A stretch of DNA of 64,000 nucleotides, taken from Holophagaceae bacterium (GTDB lineage: Bacteria > Acidobacteriota > Holophagae > Holophagales > Holophagaceae). A program made the translations under genes and the position numbers. Positions 7,697 to 16,365 of the stretch are shown here, piece after piece (position 1 is the first letter of the stretch; each line of letters begins with the position of its first letter). The notes below the pieces were generated by a model that saw only the letters and a list, made by a program, of their open reading frames with translations, made no database searches and was not told the DNA's origin. The stretch spans positions 868,001-932,000 of the forward strand of contig JADKKO010000001.1 in assembly GCA_016720465.1 (NCBI GenBank), given 5' to 3'.

Positions 7697-8938
7697 TCAG
7701 GACTCGAGGCCCGGCGCTTCCTCAGGCATCTGCCAGCGGTTGTAGCGCAGGAGCATCAGCAGTCCCGGAATGGAAATCCCCATGCACAGCAGGAAGAAGC
7801 CGGGCCACCCCATCCACTTCACCAACTGGCCTGCGGGACTTGAAAATACCGTGCGGGTCAGGGCCATGAGGCTCGACAGCAGCGCGTATTGCGTGGCGGT
7901 CATCCGTTTGTCGCAGATGCGCATGAGGAAGGCCGCATAGGCCACCATGCCGGTGCCGAAGCAGAAGTTTTCCGCGCCGATGGTGGCCAGCATGAGCGGC
8001 CGGTTGTGCCCGATGACCGCCAGCAGGAACGGTGCGGTGATGCTCGCGGCCTGCAGGATGCCGAAGAGGATCAGGGATCGCCGCAAGGACCAGCGCCGCA
8101 TTACCAGGCCGCCCAGGAAGGCGCCGATTAGCAGCGAAACCAATCCCAAACCTTTCGTCGCGAGGCCGATTTCGGTCTTGCTGAAATCCAGGGTCATCAA
8201 GAAGACCGTGTTCAGCGAGGCCGCCAGCATGTCACCCAGCTTGTAGAGGATGGTGAAGGCCATCATTTCCAGCGCGCCCTGGCGGGAGAAGAATTCCGTG
8301 AAAGGCTTCACCACCGCATCCACCAAGGTGCGCGGTGGATTGGCGCCGGCGGGCTCCGGCGCGAACCAGGCTGTCAGCATCCCCGGCACCATCATGGCCC
8401 CCATCACCAGGTAGACCACGCGCCAGGTGGTGCGGTCCGCGAGCCAGAGCGCGAAAGCGCCGCCCACCAGCATCGCGATCCGGTAGAAATTGATGTTGAG
8501 GCTGGAGCCAAGCCCGAGATCGCGGACCGGCAGCAGTTCGGTGCGGTAGGCGTCGATGACGATGTCCTGGCTGGCGCTGAAGAATGCGACCATCAGGGCC
8601 AGGCCGGCAATGAGGCCCAGGTTCTGGCTCGGGTTCCCGAACGCCATCGCGGAGAGGCCCAGCACCAGGGCCAATTGGAAGATCAGGATCCAGCCCCGGC
8701 GGCGGCCCAGGAAGGGCGGCGTGAAGCGGTCAAGGATGGGCGACCACAGGAATTTCAGGTTGTAGGGCAGGCCGATGAGCGCGGAAAGGCCGATGAGGCC
8801 GAGATCCACGTGGGAATCCTTCATCCAGGCCTGCAGCGTGGAATTGGTCAGCAGCAGGGGCAGGCCCGACGCGAACCCGAACAGCGAAACCGCCGCCAAG
8901 GGCGGCAGTGATTTGGTCCGGGTTTCAGCAGTCGGCAT
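7697..8938 (-). CDS. AmpG-like MFS permease
   Basis: This is a 12-helix major-facilitator protein of about 413 residues resembling AmpG, the inner-membrane importer of anhydromuropeptides for cell-wall recycling. Recognisable pieces are the N-terminal LFGFASGLPLLLT, LPYNLKFLWSPILDRF, GRRRGW (the MFS loop 2-3 motif) and SQDIVIDAYRTELL, which is typical of AmpG. I start it at the methionine at 8938 (MPTAETRTK). The frame is open 15 codons further, but the added residues look like spacer. No beta-lactamase or amidase is adjacent, so the substrate could also be another amphiphile handled by this subfamily. Confidence 0.85.
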   Translation of the reverse strand: MPTAETRTKSLPPLAAVSLFGFASGLPLLLTNSTLQAWMKDSHVDLGLIGLSALIGLPYNLKFLWSPILDRFTPPFLGRRRGWILIFQLALVLGLSAMAFGNPSQNLGLIAGLALMVAFFSASQDIVIDAYRTELLPVRDLGLGSSLNINFYRIAMLVGGAFALWLADRTTWRVVYLVMGAMMVPGMLTAWFAPEPAGANPPRTLVDAVVKPFTEFFSRQGALEMMAFTILYKLGDMLAASLNTVFLMTLDFSKTEIGLATKGLGLVSLLIGAFLGGLVMRRWSLRRSLILFGILQAASITAPFLLAVIGHNRPLMLATIGAENFCFGTGMVAYAAFLMRICDKRMTATQYALLSSLMALTRTVFSSPAGQLVKWMGWPGFFLLCMGISIPGLLMLLRYNRWQMPEEAPGLES

Positions 8939-8962
8939 ATTGGATGGTAATGGGAAAACCTG

Positions 8963-9163
8963 GAACCGCGAATAACGCGGCAATCTGCAATTAAAGGCTT
9001 AGAACCGCGAAATAACGCGAAAATCCGCGAATAGAACAAAACCTGATCATCCCGCAAGCTCAGCCTCTGGACCTCGCACGCACCCCCGAGGCATGCAGAT
9101 TCAAGCGGCACGGGAATAGCAGGCTTTTTTCGCGTCCTTTCGCGCCTTTCGCGGTTAAAAAAC
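8963..9163. repeat. Inverted arrays of CCGCGAA-type units between pap and the AmpG-like gene
   Basis: The left part (8963-9034) contains ACCGCGAATAACGCGG, ACCGCGAAATAACGCGAAAA and TCCGCGAATAG. The right part (9123-9163) reads TTTTTTCGCGTCCTTTCGCG then CCTTTCGCGGTT, the same unit in the opposite direction. Together they can pair across about 90 bases. The segment lies just downstream of pap on the minus strand and could serve as its terminator. The gap holds no convincing gene. Confidence 0.6.
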
Positions 9164-10639
9164 CTACAGTTCCGCTTCCATCCGCTCCACGATGGTCTTC
9201 AGCACCTTGATCCGCCCGAAATTCTTGTCCTCGCTTTCCACGAGCGTCCAGGGCGCATGGCCCGGGCTGGTGCGGTCCACCATGTCGCACACCGCCTGCT
9301 GGTAGGCGTCCCACTTCTCGCGGTTCCGCCAGTCGTCGTCGGTGATCTTGAACCGCTTGTAGGCCGTGTCGCGGCGCGCCTCGAAGCGCCGCAATTGCTC
9401 CTCGGGGCTGACGGTCAGCCAGAACTTGCACAGGATGGTCCCATTGCGGTGGAGCTGCTCCTCGAAATCGTTGATCTCGCCGTAGGCGCGCATCCAGTCC
9501 ACTTCGGCGCAGTAGCCTTCCACCCGTTCCACCAGCACCCGCCCGTACCAGGTGCGGTCGAAGATGGAGAAGCGGCCATCCCTGGGCAGGCGCCTCCAGA
9601 AGCGCCAGAGGTAGGGCTGCGCTTTTTCCTCGTCGGTGGGCGCCGCGATGGGGATGACGCGGTAGATGCGGGCGTCCAGGGCCCCGGTGACCCGGCGGAT
9701 GGCTCCGCCCTTGCCCGCGGCATCGCTGCCCTCGAAGGCCAGCACCACTGAGCGCTTCTTGAAGGATTTGCTGCGCGTGAGCAAGTTCAACCTGCCCTGG
9801 AGCCGTTCCAGCTCCACGTTGTAATCAGCTTTTTCCATGCGTTGGGTCAGGTCCAGCGTCTGGAACACGTTCACGGAATCCAGGCGGGAGGGCAATGGAG
9901 GCGCCAAGAGCCGGGGCTGGTTCGCCGCTCCATCAAGCCGGCGCCGCAGCGCGTCGTGGATGAACTGGCCCACGGTGAGGGCCTGGTAGCGGAAATCCGT
10001 AGCCTCCACGATGGTCCAGGGGGCGTCCGCAGTGCTCGTGGCGGTCAGGGTCTTCTCGCAGATCTTCCGGAACTTGTCGTACATCGCGAAGTGTTCCCAG
10101 TCCTGCTCCGTGACCCGCCACCTGGTGAGGGGATCAGCTTCCAGTTTCTTGAGCCGTTTCTTCTGCACATCCTTCGAAAGGTGCATCCAGAACTTGAGCA
10201 GCAGCGCGCCCTCGTCCAGAAGCATGCGCTCGAAGCGCTGGATGCGGCTGATGCTCTGGTCCAGCTGCGCATCCTTGGTGTCGCCGTGCGCGCGCTGGAG
10301 GATCGGAAAGGAGTACCAGGAGCCGTTGAAGATCCCGATCTTCCCCTTCGGCGGGAGCTGCCTCCACCAGCGGAACATGTGGGGCCGCTCCCGTTCTTCA
10401 TCCGTGGGCGGCTCCAGGCCGTGGGTCTCGATGTGCCGGGGGTCCATCCAGCTATTGAGCAGGTTCACCGTCTCGCTCTTGCCCGCGCCGTCCACGCCGC
10501 CGATGAGCAGGATCACCGGGAAACGGGGGGCCTGGGCCAGGTCGAATTGGGCGTCCAGCAGCAGCTCCCGCAGCTTGGGTGCTTCCAGTGCGAACGTTTC
10601 CTTGTCGACCTTATGGCCCAGCTCCGCGGATTCGAACAT
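9164..10639 (-). CDS. pap: Polyphosphate:AMP phosphotransferase (two-domain PPK2)
   Basis: The 491-residue protein has two PPK2 domains in tandem, the class II architecture that transfers phosphate from polyphosphate to AMP to make ADP. Domain 1 (about 20-240) has Walker A GGVDGAGKS at 47-55. Domain 2 (about 270-490) has EGSDAAGKGG at 303-312 and the lid sequence IFDRTWYGR. In domain 1 the equivalent lid reads IFNGSWYS, lacking both charged residues, so the second domain is probably the catalytic one. The start at 10639 (MFESAELGHK) has GGGAG upstream and is preferred over an ATG 21 codons earlier. With Ppk1 at 44 kb it gives a polyphosphate-based route for adenylate recharging. Confidence 0.93.
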   Translation of the reverse strand: MFESAELGHKVDKETFALEAPKLRELLLDAQFDLAQAPRFPVILLIGGVDGAGKSETVNLLNSWMDPRHIETHGLEPPTDEERERPHMFRWWRQLPPKGKIGIFNGSWYSFPILQRAHGDTKDAQLDQSISRIQRFERMLLDEGALLLKFWMHLSKDVQKKRLKKLEADPLTRWRVTEQDWEHFAMYDKFRKICEKTLTATSTADAPWTIVEATDFRYQALTVGQFIHDALRRRLDGAANQPRLLAPPLPSRLDSVNVFQTLDLTQRMEKADYNVELERLQGRLNLLTRSKSFKKRSVVLAFEGSDAAGKGGAIRRVTGALDARIYRVIPIAAPTDEEKAQPYLWRFWRRLPRDGRFSIFDRTWYGRVLVERVEGYCAEVDWMRAYGEINDFEEQLHRNGTILCKFWLTVSPEEQLRRFEARRDTAYKRFKITDDDWRNREKWDAYQQAVCDMVDRTSPGHAPWTLVESEDKNFGRIKVLKTIVERMEAEL

Positions 10640-10700
10640 GGTGGCTCCCGGAAAGTGAGCCCAGCTTACTCTCCTTCGCCACTCCCGGCAGAATGGAAGC

Positions 10701-11135
10701 ATGACCCTGCGCCTGCGATGGATCGAGCACCTCTCACCGGCCTACGCGCTGTCGGTGGCCTTGCGCCGCGATGTCCTGCGCAAACCCTTGGGCTTGGAGT
10801 TCACCGAGGCCCAGCTCGCAGCGGAATCCGCCAGCTTCCACCTGGCGGTCTGGGGGGAAGATGTGCTGTTGGGCACGCTGCTGCTCACCCCACTTGATGG
10901 GAGTTCCATCCAGATGAGGCAGGTGGCCGTGGATGAGCGGAAGCAGGGCCTCGGCATCGGTCGGCTGCTGGTCGCGGAGTCCGAAGCCGAGGCGGCGCGC
11001 CGCGGCTTCCACCGCATCATGCTCCATGCCCGGGATAGCGCCGTGGGCTTTTACCTGAAGCTAGGCTACCGGCCCGTGGGCGATGAATTCATCGAAGTGG
11101 GCGTGCGGCACCAGGAGATGGAAAAACGGCTTTAA
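10701..11135 (+). CDS. GNAT family N-acetyltransferase
   Basis: A 144-residue single-domain acetyltransferase. The acetyl-CoA loop is visible as QVAVDERKQGLGIGRLLV, with the Q/R-x-x-G-x-G/A pattern at QGLGIG. The C-terminal GFYLKLGYRPVGDEF is the usual end of the fold. The N-terminal half (LRRDVLRKPLGLEF) resembles the ElaA/YjcF-like subgroup with unknown small-molecule or protein substrates. It is divergent from pap with 60 bases between the starts. Confidence 0.9.
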   Translation: MTLRLRWIEHLSPAYALSVALRRDVLRKPLGLEFTEAQLAAESASFHLAVWGEDVLLGTLLLTPLDGSSIQMRQVAVDERKQGLGIGRLLVAESEAEAARRGFHRIMLHARDSAVGFYLKLGYRPVGDEFIEVGVRHQEMEKRL

Positions 11136-11155
11136 GGGCCACCGCTCGCCACCCG

Positions 11156-12796
11156 TCAATAGTCATTCGCCAGCTCCGAGGCCCGCACCGGCTTCTCGAA
11201 GGCCTGGAACGCCGGCGCGCCGGCCTTCTGCGCAATCCATTCCGCCACGCGGATGCCATCCACGGCCGCACTGGTGATGCCTCCGGCAAAGCCAGCGCCT
11301 TCGCCGCAGGGGTACAGGCCCGGGTGCGATACGGACTGTCCATCCTCTCCCCGGAGCAATTGGATGGGGCTGCTGGTGCGGCTTTCGATGGCGAGGAGAA
11401 GCGCATCGGCGGACGTGAAGCCATGGATCTTCTTATCGAAAACGGGCAGCGCCCCGCGCAACTGCTCCTGCACAAAATCCGGAAGGCACAGGCGGATGTC
11501 GGAAGGCACCGCGAAAGGCCGGAAGCTGGTGCGCGGCAGCTTTCCGCTGGCTTTCGTCCGCATGAAATCCACCACGCTCGTGGCCGGCGCGCCATAGGTT
11601 TCGCCGGCGGCCCGGAAGGCCTTCTGTTCCCAGGTCCGCTGGAAGTACATGCCCCCAAGGAGATGGTCGCTGCCGAAATCCGATGTGGCAACCTTGGCCA
11701 CCAGGCCGCTATTGGCGAAGCCGGAATCGCGCTGCTCATTGCTCATGCCGTTGACCACCACGCCGCCTTCCTCCGAGGTGCACTGGATGACTTCTCCGCC
11801 AGGGCACATGCAGAATGAGTAGGCCGCGCGGTTCAGGCCGAGATTGCAGACCAGCTTGTAGTCTGCGGGTGGAAGGCTCGGGTGCCCTTTGGAGGGGCCG
11901 TATTGACTCTTGTCGATGAAGTCCTGGGGGTGTTCCACGCGCACACCCATGGCGAAGGGTTTCTGCCGCATGGCGACCGCGTGGCGGTGCAGCATCTCGA
12001 AGGTGTCCCGGGCGCTGTGGCCCGGCGCCAGGACGATGGCGTCGCAGGGGATTTCCTCGCCATCCTGGAGCACCGCGGCCTTTACCTTCCCGTTGTCGAA
12101 CCGGATGTCCTCGAGCCTGGATTTCCAGCGGTACCGGGCGCCGCGGGCCTCGGCATCCTTGCGGATGAGCACCGAGCATTTGCGGATGACATCGGTGCCC
12201 ACGTGGGGTTTGGCGAGGTAGAGGATGCGCGGGTTTGCGCCGAATTTTACGAAGGTCTCCAGGACGTAGCGCGTGGCGGGGTGGCCGATGCGCGTGGTGA
12301 GCTTGCCGTCGCTGAAGGTGCCCGCGCCCCCTTCGCCGAACTGGGAATTCGCTTCGGGATCCAGCTTGCCCTGGTGCCACAGCGCATTGATGCTCTGCAC
12401 GCGCTCGCCCATGGCGGGACCGCGCTCAAGGATGATCGGCTCGATGCCGTAGTCCAGCAGCCGCAGGGCGCAGAAGGTGCCCGCGGGCCCGCTGCCCACG
12501 ATGACCACGCGAGGTTTCCCCGGTGCCGGCGCGACCACGTAGGGGGAAAGCGCCGGCGCAGCTTCCAGCTTCAGGCCGGGCGGCAGCGGCACACCGGAAA
12601 CATCGCGCTGGGTTTCAAAACTCAAGGCCGCCAGGAACCGGATGGCGCCCTTGTGCCGCGCGTCCAGGCTGCGGCGTTCCAGCACCACATCCGAAAAATC
12701 CAGCGGTATCCCGCCCAACGCACGGCTCAATGGCTTGGCCAGATCCAGTTTTTCCTCGCCCAGGTCCAGCGGCAGGTTCGTGAGGAGGTAGCGCAT
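11156..12796 (-). CDS. FAD-dependent dehydrogenase, COG2509 family
   Basis: This 546-residue flavoprotein belongs to a widespread uncharacterised family. The first 90 residues are a small alpha/beta domain typical of the family, followed by the dinucleotide-binding loop VVIVGSGPAGTFCALRL (GSGPAG at 101-106). Family landmarks after that include NSQFGEGGAGTFSDGKL, APGHSARDT, the cysteine-containing SFCMCPGGEVI, NGMSNE and CGEGAGFAGGI. The last binds the flavin pyrophosphate. The double cysteine in CMC may be redox active, which is inference. The substrate is unknown. GGAG precedes the start. It converges on the GNAT gene with 20 bases between them. Confidence 0.88.
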   Translation of the reverse strand: MRYLLTNLPLDLGEEKLDLAKPLSRALGGIPLDFSDVVLERRSLDARHKGAIRFLAALSFETQRDVSGVPLPPGLKLEAAPALSPYVVAPAPGKPRVVIVGSGPAGTFCALRLLDYGIEPIILERGPAMGERVQSINALWHQGKLDPEANSQFGEGGAGTFSDGKLTTRIGHPATRYVLETFVKFGANPRILYLAKPHVGTDVIRKCSVLIRKDAEARGARYRWKSRLEDIRFDNGKVKAAVLQDGEEIPCDAIVLAPGHSARDTFEMLHRHAVAMRQKPFAMGVRVEHPQDFIDKSQYGPSKGHPSLPPADYKLVCNLGLNRAAYSFCMCPGGEVIQCTSEEGGVVVNGMSNEQRDSGFANSGLVAKVATSDFGSDHLLGGMYFQRTWEQKAFRAAGETYGAPATSVVDFMRTKASGKLPRTSFRPFAVPSDIRLCLPDFVQEQLRGALPVFDKKIHGFTSADALLLAIESRTSSPIQLLRGEDGQSVSHPGLYPCGEGAGFAGGITSAAVDGIRVAEWIAQKAGAPAFQAFEKPVRASELANDY

Positions 12797-12891
12797 GGGG
12801 GCTCCGGCGAAGGGATTCTTGGGGGAATCAAGGCCAGAACCAGTGTAGCGCGGCGGGCTTCAGGCCGCGGGGCTCGAAGCCCCAGATAGCC

Positions 12892-13818
12892 TCAGCTCGC
12901 CTGCGGAACTTTCCTGCGAGCCAAGATCCGCCGGATGGCCATCCATGTTCCTGTTCCAAGGACCAGCCACGGCGCCAGGAACACCAGGGCAGAAACCACC
13001 AGCGCGAGCAGCTGGACGAGCAATTCGACAGAACTACGGGCGGCCACGGCTACCGGCGCGAAGAGGCCGGGTTTCTTGGGTTCGAGCGCCTTGGTGATCA
13101 ACAGCGGTTCATGCAGCTCCACTGTGATGGTGGACATGGACACCATCTGCTGGAAATAGCGCCGCTGCCCCTCCATCTGCTCGATCTGCTCCGTCACCTG
13201 CGAAAGCTGCTGCTCCGCTTCCAGCAAATCTTCCATCTTCGAGGTGCGGGTGCGCAGGATCTCCCGCATCCGCACTTCAAGCTGGCGTTTGTTGATGAGC
13301 CTCGCTTCCAGGTCCGCGAATTCCCTGGTCACATCCTGGGTGTTGACCCCCTCAAATTCCACCTTGCCAATGGTGCGGAGGGCGTCCAATGCCTGGAAGT
13401 AGCGATTCGGCTGCACTCGCACCACCACGGTGCCAGTGGCCCGACCCTGGTCCTGGCGGTTCGCTTTGATATCCGCGATGTACCCCCCGTTCTCAGTGGC
13501 GATGCGCTGAAGTTTGGCGAACGCTTCGTCGAAAAGCTTCACTTCAAGGGACAACTGGCCCGTACGGATGAGTTTCTGGCTGGCGATCATCGAGTTCTGG
13601 GATGCGTCGGCGGATGCATTGACCAGACCCGGAATGAGAGGATCGCCGGATGTGGGCCGAGGTTCCGGTTTGGACGCGTGATGCTCAGGTGGCAGGCTCA
13701 TGAACTCACTGTTGGCTAGCGGCCTCCCAGTCTTGTGGTTCGACAGCCATACGAGACCTGTGGATCCCGCAAGGACTACCCCCGCGACAGTGAACAAAGC
13801 AATCTTGCTCGGCCTCAT
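12892..13818 (-). CDS. DUF4349 membrane protein with coiled coil
   Basis: The 308-residue protein has an N-terminal membrane helix or uncleaved signal (about 7-25), a low-complexity linker, and a DUF4349 domain starting around residue 80 (LIRTGQLSLEV). A coiled coil covers about 185-235 (LEARLINKRQLEVRMREIL, then EAEQQLSQVTEQIEQMEGQ), and a C-terminal hydrophobic hairpin covers about 255-295. This is the usual layout of the family, which is thought to sit in the membrane facing outward; function is unknown. GGAGG lies just before the ATG. It follows the exported protein at 13877 in the same direction with a 58-base gap, so the two may be co-expressed. Confidence 0.88.
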   Translation of the reverse strand: MRPSKIALFTVAGVVLAGSTGLVWLSNHKTGRPLANSEFMSLPPEHHASKPEPRPTSGDPLIPGLVNASADASQNSMIASQKLIRTGQLSLEVKLFDEAFAKLQRIATENGGYIADIKANRQDQGRATGTVVVRVQPNRYFQALDALRTIGKVEFEGVNTQDVTREFADLEARLINKRQLEVRMREILRTRTSKMEDLLEAEQQLSQVTEQIEQMEGQRRYFQQMVSMSTITVELHEPLLITKALEPKKPGLFAPVAVAARSSVELLVQLLALVVSALVFLAPWLVLGTGTWMAIRRILARRKVPQAS

Positions 13819-13876
13819 GGTGGCCTCCTCATGGATGGTGTTCGTGGATGATGGAATTCTTCCGGGCCCTGTCCGT

Positions 13877-15421
13877 TCAGTTGGTTTCTTTGGTCACGAA
13901 GCTGCCGCCCCAGATGGCTTGGGAATCCCAAGCGGAGAAGGCCTTCGCGAACTGCTGCATGTCCTTTTCAGTGATCTTCCCGACGGGGGTGACGAAGTAG
14001 ACGACCGTCACACGGATGGGTTCCTCGGCCCGGGCGCCGCGCCAGTTCGCCCCGGTGGAATAATGGCCTTCTGTCTCGCCGTGGCCGATGGCGACCTTCG
14101 AGAGGCCGGGTTCTGCCTTGAATTTTTGATCTCCTTTGTATTCCATTGGCGTGGGTTTGGGGGCCTGGGAAGGCGAAGGTGAGGGCGGAGCCAAGGAAAC
14201 CATGTCGCTGGCCACTCCGCCGACCACACCTGCCGCAGTCCCCGGCGCGGGATAGCCGAAGGCCCACGCCATGGGCGGCGTCCCAAGATTCGAGAGCTGC
14301 GCCTTGGCGTCGCGCCGCAGGGGAATCTGGATGAGGTAGTAGCGCTGCACGTCCACGTCCATGCCTTTGGCCTTCAATTCTTTTTCGAGTCGGCGCAGGT
14401 CCTGGCGGTCTTCGGCGCGGCTGGCGGTGAAGGGCGCCTTCTGCCCATGGATGTTGGCGTAGAGCATCTGGTGGGTGCCAGGCCCCACGATGGCCTCGCT
14501 GCTGCCCTCGATGACGTCGGTGATGACGAAATTGGTGGAGCCGTAGGGGAAGATGCTGAAGTTGAAGGCAGCCCTGGGCGGCGTCGCGCGCTTCCGGCCT
14601 CCGCGGCTCCAGGCGCCTTCCATGGACCAGCTCGGCACCGGCACGATGGCGAACTGGTTCGAGACGATGACATTGCGGTCGCGCGCCTGGGAGCTGAGGC
14701 CCAGTTCCCGCAGGCGTTCGGGCAGCGTGCGTTCCAGGGTGCGGCCGCCCTCCTTCACGTGGATCTTGATGCGATCGCTGGGCACCATCAGCACTTTGTC
14801 GCGGAAGTTGTTGTCGCGCCGGACCGAAAGCGCCAACTGCGCCGAGCCCGGATCGTTTTCGTTCCGGCGCACCCAGATGCCCACATCGCTGATGCGGTCC
14901 CCCCACACGCTGTTCTGATGGCGTCCGATGTCCTCCCAGGAAATCTTGACCGGGCTGAAGCTGCGCCCGTGGAGCAGGGCCAGGAACCCGGGCTGGTTCC
15001 ACGTATTCACCGTGTCCGCGAAGTAGGTCTCCCACGCCACCGGCGGCACCGGCGGAATTGGCCGGGGGGGCGGGATCCGGTGGACCAGCGAACCGATGGC
15101 CCCTACGACATTCCTGACCGTGGAGGAACCGGCGCCGATGTCGAGTCCCAGTTCCTGGGCGATTTCCACGGCGGCGAAGTCCACCTTGCTGTTCCCGAGA
15201 CCATGCGCCTGGGCCTCCTGCACCGCCAGCAGCACGTTGGCGCGGATGCTCGCGGCCTCGGCCGTTGTGAGGCGGATCCCCTGCTTGGCGAAAGCGTCAC
15301 GGATCTGGGAATCGCTCGAAGCCGCGCCCTGGAAGATCGCCTGGGCCTGGTGTCCGGCGCCTTTGCCGGGTGCGCCAAGGATCGCGAGGCCCAGCAATGG
15401 AAGGAGCAGGACAGATTTCAT
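13877..15421 (-). CDS. Exported protein of unknown function, 514 residues
   Basis: I do not recognise this protein. It begins with a signal peptide (MKSVLLLPLLGLAILGAPG). An alpha-helical region around residues 25-110 is followed by a proline-rich hinge (IPPPRPIPPVPP) and a large mixed domain with several WxxYF-like and beta-strand patterns. A second low-complexity stretch of Ser/Pro/Ala near residue 420 comes before a C-terminal domain containing GHGETEGHYSTGANWRG. The ATG at 15421 has GGAGG eight bases upstream, so the in-frame start 13 codons earlier is rejected. It is upstream of the DUF4349 gene on the same strand. Codon use is like the neighbours, so there is no sign of recent transfer. 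Confidence 0.75.
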   Translation of the reverse strand: MKSVLLLPLLGLAILGAPGKGAGHQAQAIFQGAASSDSQIRDAFAKQGIRLTTAEAASIRANVLLAVQEAQAHGLGNSKVDFAAVEIAQELGLDIGAGSSTVRNVVGAIGSLVHRIPPPRPIPPVPPVAWETYFADTVNTWNQPGFLALLHGRSFSPVKISWEDIGRHQNSVWGDRISDVGIWVRRNENDPGSAQLALSVRRDNNFRDKVLMVPSDRIKIHVKEGGRTLERTLPERLRELGLSSQARDRNVIVSNQFAIVPVPSWSMEGAWSRGGRKRATPPRAAFNFSIFPYGSTNFVITDVIEGSSEAIVGPGTHQMLYANIHGQKAPFTASRAEDRQDLRRLEKELKAKGMDVDVQRYYLIQIPLRRDAKAQLSNLGTPPMAWAFGYPAPGTAAGVVGGVASDMVSLAPPSPSPSQAPKPTPMEYKGDQKFKAEPGLSKVAIGHGETEGHYSTGANWRGARAEEPIRVTVVYFVTPVGKITEKDMQQFAKAFSAWDSQAIWGGSFVTKETN

Positions 15422-15543
15422 GGAGGCCTCCGGTTTTTTTATGTTCGGAAAGTTAGACAAGGCCCATCGCTGGAAAGTTCCCGCAGGCCTCGGGCCCGCC
15501 CATGAACGTTTCGGCCATTCACGGCAATATGAAGGTGGAGGTC

Positions 15544-16320
15544 ATGATGTCCGTTGTTCTTTCCGCCTTGCTCCTGCCGGCCCTGCTGGCCCAGGCGCCC
15601 GCCCGCAAACCCGCCCGTACCGCCAAACCAGCCAAAGCCGCCCCCGCCCCAGCGCCTGTCAAGAGTGCCGCTCCAGCCGCAGCCGTCGATCCGACGCCCT
15701 ACTTCAAGTGCATCCTCGGTTTGAAAGGCACCATGCGTACCGTCAGCCAGGCCCGGGATTCCGCAGGAAACCCGACGGTGGAACAGAAGACCGAGACCTT
15801 CGACTACCGGATTCCAGGATGGATGAAGGAGAATGCCTACCCTGAAGGCGCCGTGGTCTGGGAGTTCTATCCCTCCCACGAAGCGGATGCCAAGACGACG
15901 GGCCGGGTGGACATGGTCATCGAAAACGGCGGCGAAACCGTGCGTTTTTCCTCCACGGACCCGACGGCCTATGGCACCTTCGCCTTTTCCTCCCCCGCCC
16001 GGGGACGGGCGGTGTCGGCCCTTGCGAGCATGGCGATCACCGGCACGGCCCAGGTCGTGAAGGCCGGGGTCAGCACCACCGAAACCCGCACGGTCAGCAG
16101 CATTCCCTTGCCCAACGTGAGGAAAGGCCCCCAGGACTACGCCGCGCCGACCCTGCTGTTCACCGGTTCGGGACTCTGGGCGCTTCCCAACGCCAAGAGC
16201 GCCTTCGACGCCCAGGCCAGCATCGTGTACGCGCATTCCAAGGGCAGCCTGCGCGCGGACGGCAAGGTGGACGTGGCCTTCCAGCTTCACCCCGAATCCC
16301 GGTCGGCCACGCCCAAATAA
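15544..16320 (+). CDS. Exported hypothetical protein with Ala/Pro/Lys-rich linker
   Basis: About 258 residues. The start at 15544 follows GGAGG; a frame-open ATG at 15502 lacks one. The protein begins with a short signal peptide (MMSVVLSALLLPALLAQ) and then a disordered linker of about 35 residues rich in Ala, Pro and Lys. Its globular domain starts at about residue 55 and has alternating hydrophobic and polar residues suggesting a beta sandwich. No catalytic motif is apparent, and the GKVDVAFQLHPE tail gives no family. The linker resembles cell-wall-spanning tethers. It is divergent from the 514-residue exported protein and converges on the TonB gene. Confidence 0.75.
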   Translation: MMSVVLSALLLPALLAQAPARKPARTAKPAKAAPAPAPVKSAAPAAAVDPTPYFKCILGLKGTMRTVSQARDSAGNPTVEQKTETFDYRIPGWMKENAYPEGAVVWEFYPSHEADAKTTGRVDMVIENGGETVRFSSTDPTAYGTFAFSSPARGRAVSALASMAITGTAQVVKAGVSTTETRTVSSIPLPNVRKGPQDYAAPTLLFTGSGLWALPNAKSAFDAQASIVYAHSKGSLRADGKVDVAFQLHPESRSATPK

Positions 16321-16365
16321 ACAACCCCGGCGCAAACGCACGCCTCCAGATGCTCCGCGCCGGTT

